A DNA stretch of 5,703 nt from Pseudomonadota bacterium (GTDB lineage Bacteria > Pseudomonadota > Alphaproteobacteria > Sphingomonadales > Sphingomonadaceae): contig JARXKO010000099.1 of NCBI GenBank assembly GCA_030271595.1, positions 1 to 5,703 on the forward strand, written 5' to 3'. Within the stretch, counting starts at the first letter, position 1; the number at the start of each line of letters is the position of its first letter. This document shows, piece by piece, positions 1 through 5,143 of the stretch. Below the pieces are notes generated by a model. It was not told the origin of the DNA. It ran no database searches and saw only the letters and a program-made list of their open reading frames with translations. A program made the translations under genes and the position numbers.

Positions 1-386
1 CGGTCGGGAGCTGCGCCCAGATCGGCCGCAACGTCCACATCTCCGGCGGCACCGGGATCGGCGGCGTGCTCGAGCCATTGCAGGCCGGCCCGGTGATCAT
101 CGAGGACGATTGCTTCATCGGCGCGCGCAGCGAGGTCGCCGAGGGCGTGATCGTCGAGCGTGGCGCGGTGATTTCAATGGGCGTGTTCCTAGGCGCATCG
201 ACCAAGATCGTCGACCGCGCAACCGGCGAAATCATCTATGGCCGGGTGCCGGCTTATTCGGTCGTCGTCCCTGGCACCGTGCCGGGCAAGGACGGCGGGC
301 CGGGGCTTGCCTGCGCGGTGATCGTCAAGCGGGTCGACGAGCGCACCCGTTCGAAAACCTCGATCAACGAGCTGCTGCGCGACTAA
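1..386 (+). CDS. dapD: 2,3,4,5-tetrahydropyridine-2,6-dicarboxylate N-succinyltransferase, C-terminal part (5' end outside window)
   Basis: This is the end of DapD, the cytoplasmic enzyme that transfers succinyl from succinyl-CoA to tetrahydrodipicolinate in the succinylase branch of diaminopimelate and lysine synthesis. Reading starts in frame at base 3 and gives 127 residues to the TAA at 384-386; the family is usually about 275-285 residues, so somewhat under half is visible. The sequence opens with [20 protein letters not shown], followed by [11 protein letters not shown] and [10 protein letters not shown]. These are the hexapeptide-repeat turns of the left-handed beta-helix trimer, and they match E. 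coli DapD closely from memory. The tail [19 protein letters not shown] is the family's conserved C-terminus, so the 3' end is intact. The gene start, promoter and any upstream dap partners lie outside the window. No dapE follows; the next gene is a transporter. Confidence 0.97.
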   Translation, partial: VGSCAQIGRNVHISGGTGIGGVLEPLQAGPVIIEDDCFIGARSEVAEGVIVERGAVISMGVFLGASTKIVDRATGEIIYGRVPAYSVVVPGTVPGKDGGPGLACAVIVKRVDERTRSKTSINELLRD

Positions 387-392
387 GACCGT

Positions 393-411
393 CGTTGCGA
401 GGAGCGCAACG
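393..411. repeat. Small perfect hairpin after dapD, possible REP-like element or terminator stem
   Basis: A 7-base perfect inverted repeat, CGTTGCG at 393-399 and CGCAACG at 405-411, encloses the loop AGGAG. It begins 6 bases after the dapD stop. No T-run follows, so it is not a classical intrinsic terminator. The form 'GTCGTTGCGAGGAGCGCAACG' resembles short palindromic intergenic repeats that are common in many proteobacterial genomes, but only one copy is present here, so repetitiveness cannot be shown. Confidence 0.45.
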
Positions 412-424
412 GCGAGCGACAGGC

Positions 425-439
425 ATAAGCCCAGCTTAT
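425..439. repeat. Second perfect hairpin in the dapD-transporter gap
   Basis: ATAAGC at 425-430 and GCTTAT at 434-439 form a perfect 6-base inverted repeat around the 3-base loop CCA. It lies 13 bases after the first hairpin. The stem is AT-rich compared with its surroundings. Together the two hairpins could be 3'-end processing or termination structure for dapD mRNA, or parts of one dispersed intergenic repeat. The function is unproven. Confidence 0.4.
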
Positions 440-573
440 TGGCCGCGCCCGAGCATTTGTTGGCGCTTGCGGGCCGTGCAGCCCAGCATGTGCCCATGGC
501 AACGCTTCATTCCCCGCGTTTTGAGCGCAACCCCGCGGACGCGCACGAGACGCCGAGCCGCGACAACGCGCCC

Positions 574-1500
574 ATGATCCGTACCCGGATGAACCGCGCC
601 GACTGGTCGACCCTGCTGATCCTGGCATTGATCTGGGGCGGGGCCTTTTTCTTCATCGGGGTGGCGGTGCGCCACGTGCCGCCGCTGACCTATGTCTGGC
701 TGAGGCTGACGATCGCCGCCGCGGCGATGCTTGTCTATATGGCGGTCAGGCGCGAGCCGCTTGGTCTGCCGCGATCGGTGTGGGCCTCGATCATTCTGCT
801 GTCGCTGCTCAACAATGTCATTCCCTTCGCCCTGTTCGGTTGGAGCCAGCAGCATATCGCCAGCGGGCTTGCCTCGATTCTCAACGCCACAACCCCGATC
901 TGGGGCGTGATCGTCGCTCATTTCCTGACCCGCGACGAGCGCATGACCGCGCTGCGCAGCGCCGGCGTGCTGCTCGGCTTTGGCGGCGTTGCGACCATGA
1001 TCGGACCTTCGCTATTCTCCACTATCGGCGGGGGCGCGCTGCCGCAGCTGGCCTGCATCACCGCTTCGCTGAGCTACGCCCTGGCAGCGGTCTGGGCTCG
1101 CCGCTTCCGGCGCATCGGGGTCAGCCCGCTATCGGTCACCACCGGCCAATTGAGCGTCGGCGCGCTGATGATGCTGCCCGTGGCGCTGCTGTTCGACCGG
1201 CCGTGGGAAGCCCCGCTTCCGCCGCTCACCGCCTGGGGTGCGATCGTCGCGCTGGCGCTGCTGTGCACCGCTTTCGGTTATGTCCTGTATTTCCGGCTGA
1301 TCGACCGCGCCGGTGCGACCAACGCCTTGCTTGTCACCTTGCTCGTTCCGCCGACCGCGATCCTCCTCGGCGGGCTGTTCCTCGGCGAGCAACTGGCGGC
1401 GCGCGATTTCCTCGGTCTGGCGCTGATCGCACTCGGGCTCGCGGCGATCGACGGGCGCCTGCTCAGTGGGCTGCGCCGCCGCCCTCGGCAAGCAGCTTAG
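574..1500 (+). CDS. EamA-family (DMT superfamily) membrane transporter
   Basis: This is a predicted inner-membrane drug/metabolite transporter with two EamA repeats. From the chosen start it has 308 residues, the usual EamA length of about 300. About ten hydrophobic segments are visible. The first repeat begins near residues 13-32 with the signature WGGAFFFIG and runs to about 147; the second begins near 160 (ITASLSYALAAVWARR) and includes GYVLYFRLIDRAGATNA and PPTAILLGGLFLGEQ around residues 235-273. The C-terminus is basic (RRRPRQA), as expected for a cytoplasmic tail. The substrate cannot be told from sequence; relatives export amino acids or other metabolites. Start choice is uncertain: in-frame ATGs exist at 496, 574 and 589, none with a clear Shine-Dalgarno. 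I chose 574 because the residues before it are polar, low in hydrophobicity and unlike the family. The 3' end overlaps the opposing thioredoxin-like gene by 38 bases. Confidence 0.9.
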   Translation: MIRTRMNRADWSTLLILALIWGGAFFFIGVAVRHVPPLTYVWLRLTIAAAAMLVYMAVRREPLGLPRSVWASIILLSLLNNVIPFALFGWSQQHIASGLASILNATTPIWGVIVAHFLTRDERMTALRSAGVLLGFGGVATMIGPSLFSTIGGGALPQLACITASLSYALAAVWARRFRRIGVSPLSVTTGQLSVGALMMLPVALLFDRPWEAPLPPLTAWGAIVALALLCTAFGYVLYFRLIDRAGATNALLVTLLVPPTAILLGGLFLGEQLAARDFLGLALIALGLAAIDGRLLSGLRRRPRQAA

Positions 1501-2035
1501 CCGCCGCCGCGCTGGTCCAGTCGGTGTCGCCGACATAGCGCCACACTTCGCGGCCCTGGGCATTGTAGAGGATCGATGTCGGCAGGATCTGCGCACCAAG
1601 CGCACCCGACAGCTTCATTGCGGGATCGTGATAAGGGGCAAGATCGTCGATCCGGTGCGCTTTCAAAAAGGCGACGACCGACGCTTGCGCGGCCGAATCC
1701 TCGCTCACCGCGACCACCCCTAGCGCGCCATCTGCGCGGTGCGCCTTCGACAAGGCGTTGAGGGTCGGCAGCTCCTTGACGCACGGCGCGCACCAGCTGG
1801 CCCACAGATTGACCAGCACCGGCACCCCCTTGAACGTGTTCAGGCCGATTTTTCCGCCATCGGGGTCGTCGAACAGCACGTCGGGCGCGTCGGCGCCTTT
1901 GTGACTGCGGTCGACCCCCTTCACCGGCCCGCTGTCGGCCTGGGATGCCACGCCGTTGGCGGCGGGCGGCTGATCCGCCGGCTTGGAACAGGATAGCAGC
2001 AAGCCGAACGCGGGAAGCAGCCATAAACTACGCAA
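1463..2035 (-). CDS. TlpA-like thioredoxin-fold lipoprotein (thiol:disulfide oxidoreductase)
   Basis: This is a 190-residue predicted periplasmic thiol-disulfide oxidoreductase anchored as a lipoprotein. The N-terminus (MRSLWLLPAFGLLLSC) has a short hydrophobic signal ending in the lipobox LLSC, with Cys16 as the acylated residue. A low-complexity linker to about residue 47 follows, then a TlpA/AhpC-TSA thioredoxin fold: VLVNLWASWCAPC with active-site Cys82 and Cys85, and the cis-proline loop ILPTS around Pro152. Family members reduce disulfides for cytochrome c maturation or act as general periplasmic reductases; the exact partner is not evident. The start is TTG at 2035-2033; a good AAAAGGA ribosome site lies 8 bases upstream, which supports it. 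The 3' end overlaps the convergent EamA gene by 38 bases. It is divergent from the small lipoprotein gene at 2116, with 80 bases between. Confidence 0.93.
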   Translation of the reverse strand: MRSLWLLPAFGLLLSCSKPADQPPAANGVASQADSGPVKGVDRSHKGADAPDVLFDDPDGGKIGLNTFKGVPVLVNLWASWCAPCVKELPTLNALSKAHRADGALGVVAVSEDSAAQASVVAFLKAHRIDDLAPYHDPAMKLSGALGAQILPTSILYNAQGREVWRYVGDTDWTSAAAAKLLAEGGGAAH

Positions 2036-2043
2036 GGCGATGG

Positions 2044-2050
2044 TCCTTTT
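2044..2050 (-). promoter_or_regulatory. Ribosome binding site fixing the TTG start of the TlpA-like gene
   Basis: Read on the - strand this is AAAAGGA, ending 8 bases before the TTG at 2035. It decides the start because no ATG or GTG in frame is better placed. The site lies in the left half of a 12-base perfect palindrome, CTTTTCGAAAAG (2046-2057), in the divergent gap. Confidence 0.6.
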
Positions 2051-2115
2051 CGAAAAGTCGCGACCCTCCTAGCGTGCGGCTGGCGGAAGCGCGAGGGAGC
2101 CGCTAGTCATCGAGC

Positions 2116-2445
2116 ATGGCCCGCCTCCGTTCGCTTGCTCTTTTGGCAACCGCCGCGACCGCCGGCTGCGGCCGTGTCGCAAGCCTCGAGCCCGCAGCGG
2201 GCAAGGCGCTTCCGGTCAAGCCGCTGATGGCCAAGTCGACGCCGACCGCCGATCAACTTCTGACCCCGCCGACCTATGCCCGGCCCGTCCGCATCGACGA
2301 GCTGCTGAAGCGGTCCGAACCGCGCCGGCCGGACCCGTTCGACTTGCCTCCGCCGACTGGCGGGACGGCGCCGCCCGCGCCGGCTGGAGCGCTCCCCGAT
2401 GCCACCACCGGCAACGACACCGGCCCGGTCAATCCAGGAACCTGA
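2116..2445 (+). CDS. Small predicted lipoprotein of unknown function
   Basis: This is a 109-residue protein with an N-terminal lipoprotein signal: basic MARLR, a hydrophobic stretch to about residue 14, then the lipobox TAGC with Cys18 as the likely acylated residue. The rest is Pro/Ala-rich and probably largely disordered, with a conserved-looking core QLLTPPTYARPVRIDELLKR (residues 47-66) and then RRPDPFDLPPP. It resembles, from memory only, the short lipoproteins encoded next to argH and lysA in many alphaproteobacteria; neither of those genes is here. No function is assigned. ATG at 2116 is the only start that gives a signal peptide; its Shine-Dalgarno is weak, with GAGGGA at 2093-2098 lying too far away. 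It ends 4 bases before galU, so the two are probably one transcript. Its own promoter must lie in the 80-base divergent gap, but I see no convincing -35/-10 pair. Confidence 0.8.
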   Translation: MARLRSLALLATAATAGCGRVASLEPAAGKALPVKPLMAKSTPTADQLLTPPTYARPVRIDELLKRSEPRRPDPFDLPPPTGGTAPPAPAGALPDATTGNDTGPVNPGT

Positions 2446-2449
2446 GCGC

Positions 2450-3310
2450 ATGACCAATCGCGTCCGCAAGGCCATTTTCCCGGTTGCCGGGCTTGGCACC
2501 CGGCTACTTCCGGCGACCAAATCGATGCCCAAGGAAATGCTGACCATCGTCGATCGCCCGCTAATCCAATATGCGGTCGACGAGGCGCGCGAGGCTGGGA
2601 TCGAGCAGATGATCTTCGTCACCGGGCGCGGCAAATCCGCGATCGTCGATCATTTCGATGTTGCCTTCGAGCTCGAATCGACGATGCGTGGAAAGGCTCG
2701 AAGCCTCGAAGCGCTCGACCGGTCTCGCGCCGGTTTCGGCGAAATCGTTACCGTCCGTCAGCAGCAGCCTTTGGGCCTTGGCCATGCCGTCTGGTGCGCC
2801 CGCCACATCGTCGGCAACGAACCGTTCGCGGTGATTCTGCCCGACGATCTGATGGTCGGAAGCCCGGGTGCGCTCAAGCAGATGGTCGATGCGTGGGAGA
2901 CGCTCGGCGGCAACCTCATCGCCGGCGAGGAAGTCCCGGCCGACAAGACCGCGTCGTACGGGATTGTCACGCCGGGGAAGCAAGACGGCGCGCTGACCGC
3001 AGTCGCTGCGCTGGTAGAAAAGCCCGCGCCCGAGGTCGCCCCGTCGCGGCTCGCGGTGATCGGCCGTTACATCTTGCAGCCCGAAGTGTTGGCGGTACTG
3101 GGCAAAAGCGAGGCCGGCGCAGGCGGCGAGATTCAGCTGACCGACGCACTCGCGGCGATGATCGGCAAGCAGCCCTTCAATGCGCTCAAGGTGGATGCGG
3201 TGCGCCACGATTGCGGCGACCGGGCGGGGTTCGTCATCGCCAATATCGCGCTTGCGCTCGACCGCCCCGACGTCGGCGGCACGGTGCGCGACTTCATTGC
3301 CGGGCTCTAG
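2450..3310 (+). CDS. galU: UTP--glucose-1-phosphate uridylyltransferase
   Basis: GalU makes UDP-glucose and pyrophosphate from UTP and glucose 1-phosphate in the cytoplasm, supplying capsule, exopolysaccharide, LPS and glycolipid synthesis. The 286-residue length fits the bacterial family. Visible signatures are the nucleotide-binding loop GLGTRLLPATKSMPKEML (residues 14-31), QPLGLGHAVWCAR (106-118), the metal-binding PDD at 131-133, LVEKP (188-192), GGEIQLTDA (226-234) and HDCGDRAG (253-260). I chose ATG 2450 rather than in-frame GTG/ATG codons from 2399: the protein then begins MTNRVRKAIFPVAG as in the family, the preceding lipoprotein gene is not overlapped, and AGGA at 2436-2439 sits 10 bases before it. 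It follows the lipoprotein by 4 bases. Its TAG stop lies within a CTAG shared with the stop of the opposing HNH gene. Other nucleotidyltransferases such as RfbA are less likely because the PKEM loop and GGEIQLTDA motif are GalU-type. Confidence 0.96.
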   Translation: MTNRVRKAIFPVAGLGTRLLPATKSMPKEMLTIVDRPLIQYAVDEAREAGIEQMIFVTGRGKSAIVDHFDVAFELESTMRGKARSLEALDRSRAGFGEIVTVRQQQPLGLGHAVWCARHIVGNEPFAVILPDDLMVGSPGALKQMVDAWETLGGNLIAGEEVPADKTASYGIVTPGKQDGALTAVAALVEKPAPEVAPSRLAVIGRYILQPEVLAVLGKSEAGAGGEIQLTDALAAMIGKQPFNALKVDAVRHDCGDRAGFVIANIALALDRPDVGGTVRDFIAGL

Positions 3311-3873
3311 GGTTCGAGCTCGACGTCCCAATAGAGATAGTCGCGCCAGCTGACGTGGAGGTAATTGGGCGGAAAGGCCCGGCCATGTTCCTGCAGATGC
3401 CAGCTGGTCGGCCGAATCGGCTCGAGGTGGCAGTGCATGTGCGCCTGGCCCGGCGTGCGCCCGCCCTTGCGCAGATTGCACGGCGCGCAGGCGGTCGCGA
3501 CATTTTCCCACGTCGTCCGGCCACCCTGGGCGCGGGGCACGACATGGTCGAAGGTCAGCTCGCGGCCGCTACCGCAATACACGCAGCGGAATTTGTCGCG
3601 CAGGAACAGGTTGAAGCGGGTGAAGGCGGGATATTCATTGGGCCGGACATAATCGCGCAAGGCGATCACCGACGGCAATTTGAGCGCGATGCTGGGTGAG
3701 TGAACCTCGCGATCGTAATGGGCGACGACATCGACCCGCTCGAGGAACATCGCCTTGACCGAGGTCTGCCACGGCCACAGACTCAGCGGATAATAGGACA
3801 ACGGCGTATAATCGGCATTGAGCACCAATGCCGGACAGCTTTCGGGATGGCGGATCAGTTCGGGGTGATACAT
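3307..3873 (-). CDS. HNH endonuclease family protein
   Basis: This 188-residue protein has a C-terminal HNH nuclease fold. The domain spans about residues 85-140. Cys97-x2-Cys100 (RCVYCG) and Cys129-x2-Cys132 (CAPCN) form the likely structural zinc site. The catalytic stretch is FDHVVPRAQGG with Asp109 and His110, followed by the Asn of WEN at 124 and CNLRKGGRTP at 132-141. The N-terminal part (VLNADYTPLSYYPLSLWPWQ, residues 17-36) is a conserved leader of a widespread bacterial single-domain HNH family. Related proteins are found in most alphaproteobacteria as chromosomal genes; their role is not established, though DNA repair or restriction-like activity is possible. No methylase, integrase or toxin-antitoxin partner is adjacent. 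The ATG at 3873 gives the full conserved N-terminus; the nearest Shine-Dalgarno-like run is weak. It is convergent with galU and divergent from the gluQ cluster. Confidence 0.93.
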   Translation of the reverse strand: MYHPELIRHPESCPALVLNADYTPLSYYPLSLWPWQTSVKAMFLERVDVVAHYDREVHSPSIALKLPSVIALRDYVRPNEYPAFTRFNLFLRDKFRCVYCGSGRELTFDHVVPRAQGGRTTWENVATACAPCNLRKGGRTPGQAHMHCHLEPIRPTSWHLQEHGRAFPPNYLHVSWRDYLYWDVELEP

Positions 3874-3949
3874 TTAAAAGCCAAGCAGCCTTTCGTCCGG
3901 TTGACCGAACGCCTGCTCCCCGGCCCCGTCGCACGCCCAATGATGGGCC

Positions 3950-3956
3950 AAGGAGG
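3950..3956 (+). promoter_or_regulatory. Strong Shine-Dalgarno sequence AAGGAGG in the intergenic region
   Basis: AAGGAGG is a full complement to the 16S anti-Shine-Dalgarno core. It lies 5 bases before a GTG at 3962, which opens a 40-codon frame ending on the gluQ start. It is about 124 bases from the gluQ start, so it cannot serve gluQ directly. The real genes in this window have weaker sites, so it stands out, but purine-rich runs also occur by chance. Confidence 0.35.
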
Positions 3957-3961
3957 AGAGG

Positions 3962-4084
3962 GTGCCCGACCCGTCTTCCCTTGTGACGCACCGGATGCCA
4001 AGCCGGTGTGACAGCATGATGAATCGAATATTGCCGAGTCCTCGTCAAGAACATTCCTTCGGTGCGCCCGGGGGACGCCGGTGA
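3962..4084 (+). CDS. Possible small ORF upstream of and overlapping gluQ (unconfirmed)
   Basis: GTG at 3962 opens a 40-codon frame whose TGA stop (4082-4084) overlaps the GTG start of gluQ (4081-4083) as GTGA, the classical arrangement for translational coupling. A strong AAGGAGG lies 5 bases upstream. The predicted peptide, beginning MPDPSSLVTHRMPSRCDSMM, is basic and Ser/Pro-rich, with no signal peptide, membrane segment or family I recognise. Against it: third codon positions are G/C in only about 25 of 40 codons, clearly below the neighbouring genes, and it uses codons such as ATA and CGA. It could be a leader peptide coupling gluQ translation to an upstream event, or simply chance. Confidence 0.25.
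   Translation: MPDPSSLVTHRMPSRCDSMMNRILPSPRQEHSFGAPGGRR
3987..4010. promoter_or_regulatory. Dyad symmetry, possible operator or mRNA hairpin upstream of gluQ
   Basis: The arms 3987-3994 (CGCACCGG) and 4003-4010 (CCGGTGTG) pair over 8 positions with one G-T wobble, around the 8-base loop ATGCCAAG. TGTGAC occurs just inside each flank, at 3982-3987 and 4007-4012, as a direct repeat with a 25-base period. No T-run follows, so it is not a terminator. An operator for the divergent genes or a leader-RNA hairpin is possible; no regulator can be named. Confidence 0.3.
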
Positions 4085-4926
4085 TCGTCACCCGCTTCGC
4101 CCCCTCGCCGACCGGCCGGCTGCATCTGGGCCATGCCTATAGCGCGGTCTTCGGTCATTCCCGGGCGGCGGCAAGCGGCGGCCGTTTCCTCCTGCGCATC
4201 GAGGATCTCGATCAGGGCCGTAGCCGCCCGCAGTTTGTTGAGGGGATCATCGCCGATCTGCGCTGGCTAGGGCTCGAGTGGGACGGCGAGCCGCTGATCC
4301 AGTCGCGGCGCGGCGCCGACTATGCCGACGCGCTCGGGCGATTGCGCGGCGACGGGCTGGTCTACCCCTGTTTCTGCACCCGGACGGACATCGCCGCGGC
4401 GCTGTCGGCGCCGCACGGGCCGGGTGCCGCCCACTATCCCGGCACGTGTCGCGGACTTGCCGATGATCCGGGCCGGCGTGCGGCGGAGGCGCACAGCTGG
4501 CGGCTGGACGCGGCACAGGCATTGGCGCGAACCGGCCTGCCCAGCTGGAGTGAAGGCGGCCGGCTATACACATCGAACCGCGCTGGCTTCGACGATGTGA
4601 TCCTGGCGCGCAAGGATGCCCCCGCGGCTTATCACCTCGCCTGCGTCGTCGATGATTCGGCGAGCGGCGTGACGCTGGTTACCCGGGGCGAGGATCTGCG
4701 CTCCTCAACCCCGGTCCAGCGGCTGCTTCAGGAGCTGCTCGGGCTGCCCGAGCCGCGCTATTTGCACCACCGCCTCGTCGCTCATGCCGGCGGCCGGCGA
4801 TTGGCCAAGCGCGACCAGGCACCGACGCTGGAAGCGCTGCGTGGCAGCGGCACCGGCGGGCTGGCGCTCGCCGCCAGCCTGGCGGCGGGCCAGCTTCCGC
4901 TTGGTTTCGAGCTCCGCGGCGACTAG
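4081..4926 (+). CDS. gluQ: Glutamyl-Q tRNA(Asp) synthetase
   Basis: GluQ-RS activates glutamate with ATP and attaches it to queuosine at position 34 of tRNA(Asp). It is a truncated paralogue of glutamyl-tRNA synthetase without the anticodon-binding domain. The 281-residue length fits the family (E. coli is about 300) and not GltX (about 470). The N-terminus RFAPSPTGRLHLGHAYSA (residues 5-22) holds the class I HIGH-type signature HLGH. The insertion CFC (Cys97, Cys99) with Tyr119 and Cys123 in YPGTC matches the characteristic GluQ-RS zinc site. The KMSKS-type loop is RRLAKRD (residues 239-245), with Lys243. Start is GTG 4081; no ATG fits better, and the GGGGGA at 4070-4075 is a passable ribosome site. 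An overlapping small frame ends on this start. The HIG1-like gene follows 10 bases after the stop, suggesting co-transcription. Confidence 0.95.
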   Translation: MIVTRFAPSPTGRLHLGHAYSAVFGHSRAAASGGRFLLRIEDLDQGRSRPQFVEGIIADLRWLGLEWDGEPLIQSRRGADYADALGRLRGDGLVYPCFCTRTDIAAALSAPHGPGAAHYPGTCRGLADDPGRRAAEAHSWRLDAAQALARTGLPSWSEGGRLYTSNRAGFDDVILARKDAPAAYHLACVVDDSASGVTLVTRGEDLRSSTPVQRLLQELLGLPEPRYLHHRLVAHAGGRRLAKRDQAPTLEALRGSGTGGLALAASLAAGQLPLGFELRGD

Positions 4927-4936
4927 AAGCGGGGCC

Positions 4937-5143
4937 ATGAAACTCCCCCTCCTGATCCTCCTCGCCCTCGCCATGGCGGCGACCGCCTACGTCCTCATCC
5001 GCGGGGTCATATTGATGGCCTCGGGCAAGGATGTCACCGGCCAGCAGTCGCAGCAATGGATGCGCAAGCGGGTGCTTTATCAGGCTATCGCGATCGCCAT
5101 CATCATGCTCATCCTGGGGGTCGCGAGCGGCGCCGGCCACTGA
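4937..5143 (+). CDS. HIG1-domain small inner-membrane protein
   Basis: This is a 68-residue protein with two transmembrane segments (about residues 4-27 and 47-64) joined by a short polar loop. The loop and second segment, SQQWMRKRVLYQAIAI (residues 38-53), carry the RxxxQ pattern (Arg45, Gln49) of the hypoxia-induced protein conserved region (HIG1_N). Mitochondrial homologues stabilise or tune cytochrome c oxidase and supercomplexes, so an accessory role in respiration is plausible but inferred; bacterial members of this length are widespread in alphaproteobacteria. The start is ATG 4937, 10 bases after gluQ, with only a weak GGGG ribosome site. The stop overlaps the next gene's start as TGATG, so the adenosyltransferase is probably translationally coupled to it. 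Confidence 0.85.
   Translation: MKLPLLILLALAMAATAYVLIRGVILMASGKDVTGQQSQQWMRKRVLYQAIAIAIIMLILGVASGAGH

Larger units (their letters stand above)
3874..4080. other. Divergent intergenic region between HNH gene and gluQ
   Basis: This 207-base gap must hold the promoters of both the HNH gene and the gluQ cluster. I could not find a confident -35/-10 pair on either strand. It does contain a 5-base hairpin (GCCCA 3935-3939 / TGGGC 3944-3948), a near-perfect 8-base dyad at 3987-4010, a TGTGAC direct repeat, two GANTC sites (4021-4025 and 4036-4040), and a strong AAGGAGG at 3950-3956 in front of a possible 40-codon ORF. Confidence 0.6.

Noticed and set aside
393..439. Rho-independent terminator for dapD
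   Set aside because: Hairpins are present but neither is followed by a T-run.
439..573. N-terminal extension of the transporter from in-frame TTG 439 or ATG 496
   Set aside because: The extra residues are polar and unlike EamA N-termini, and no Shine-Dalgarno supports either start; ATG 496 remains a lesser alternative.
2040..2106. Short frames in the divergent gap, including one ending at TAG 2104-2106 that might be a remnant of a lost gene
   Set aside because: They are only about ten to twenty codons long with no motif, so a decayed argH end cannot be supported.
2561..3511. Long 316-codon open frame on the - strand across galU
   Set aside because: It is antisense to a clearly recognised galU, has Arg/Gly/Ala-rich composition typical of GC-rich shadow frames, and shows no family motif.
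2794..3699. Long 301-codon open frame on the + strand across galU and the HNH gene
   Set aside because: It covers two recognised genes in other frames, its product is extremely Arg-rich, and it shows no start signal or motif.
3700..4011. 103-codon open frame on the + strand running out of the HNH gene into the gap
   Set aside because: Most of it is antisense to the conserved HNH N-terminus; the intergenic remainder has no start signal of its own.
3855..4091. 78-codon open frame on the - strand covering the intergenic region
   Set aside because: It overlaps the starts of both flanking genes, lacks a ribosome site and has no recognisable domain.
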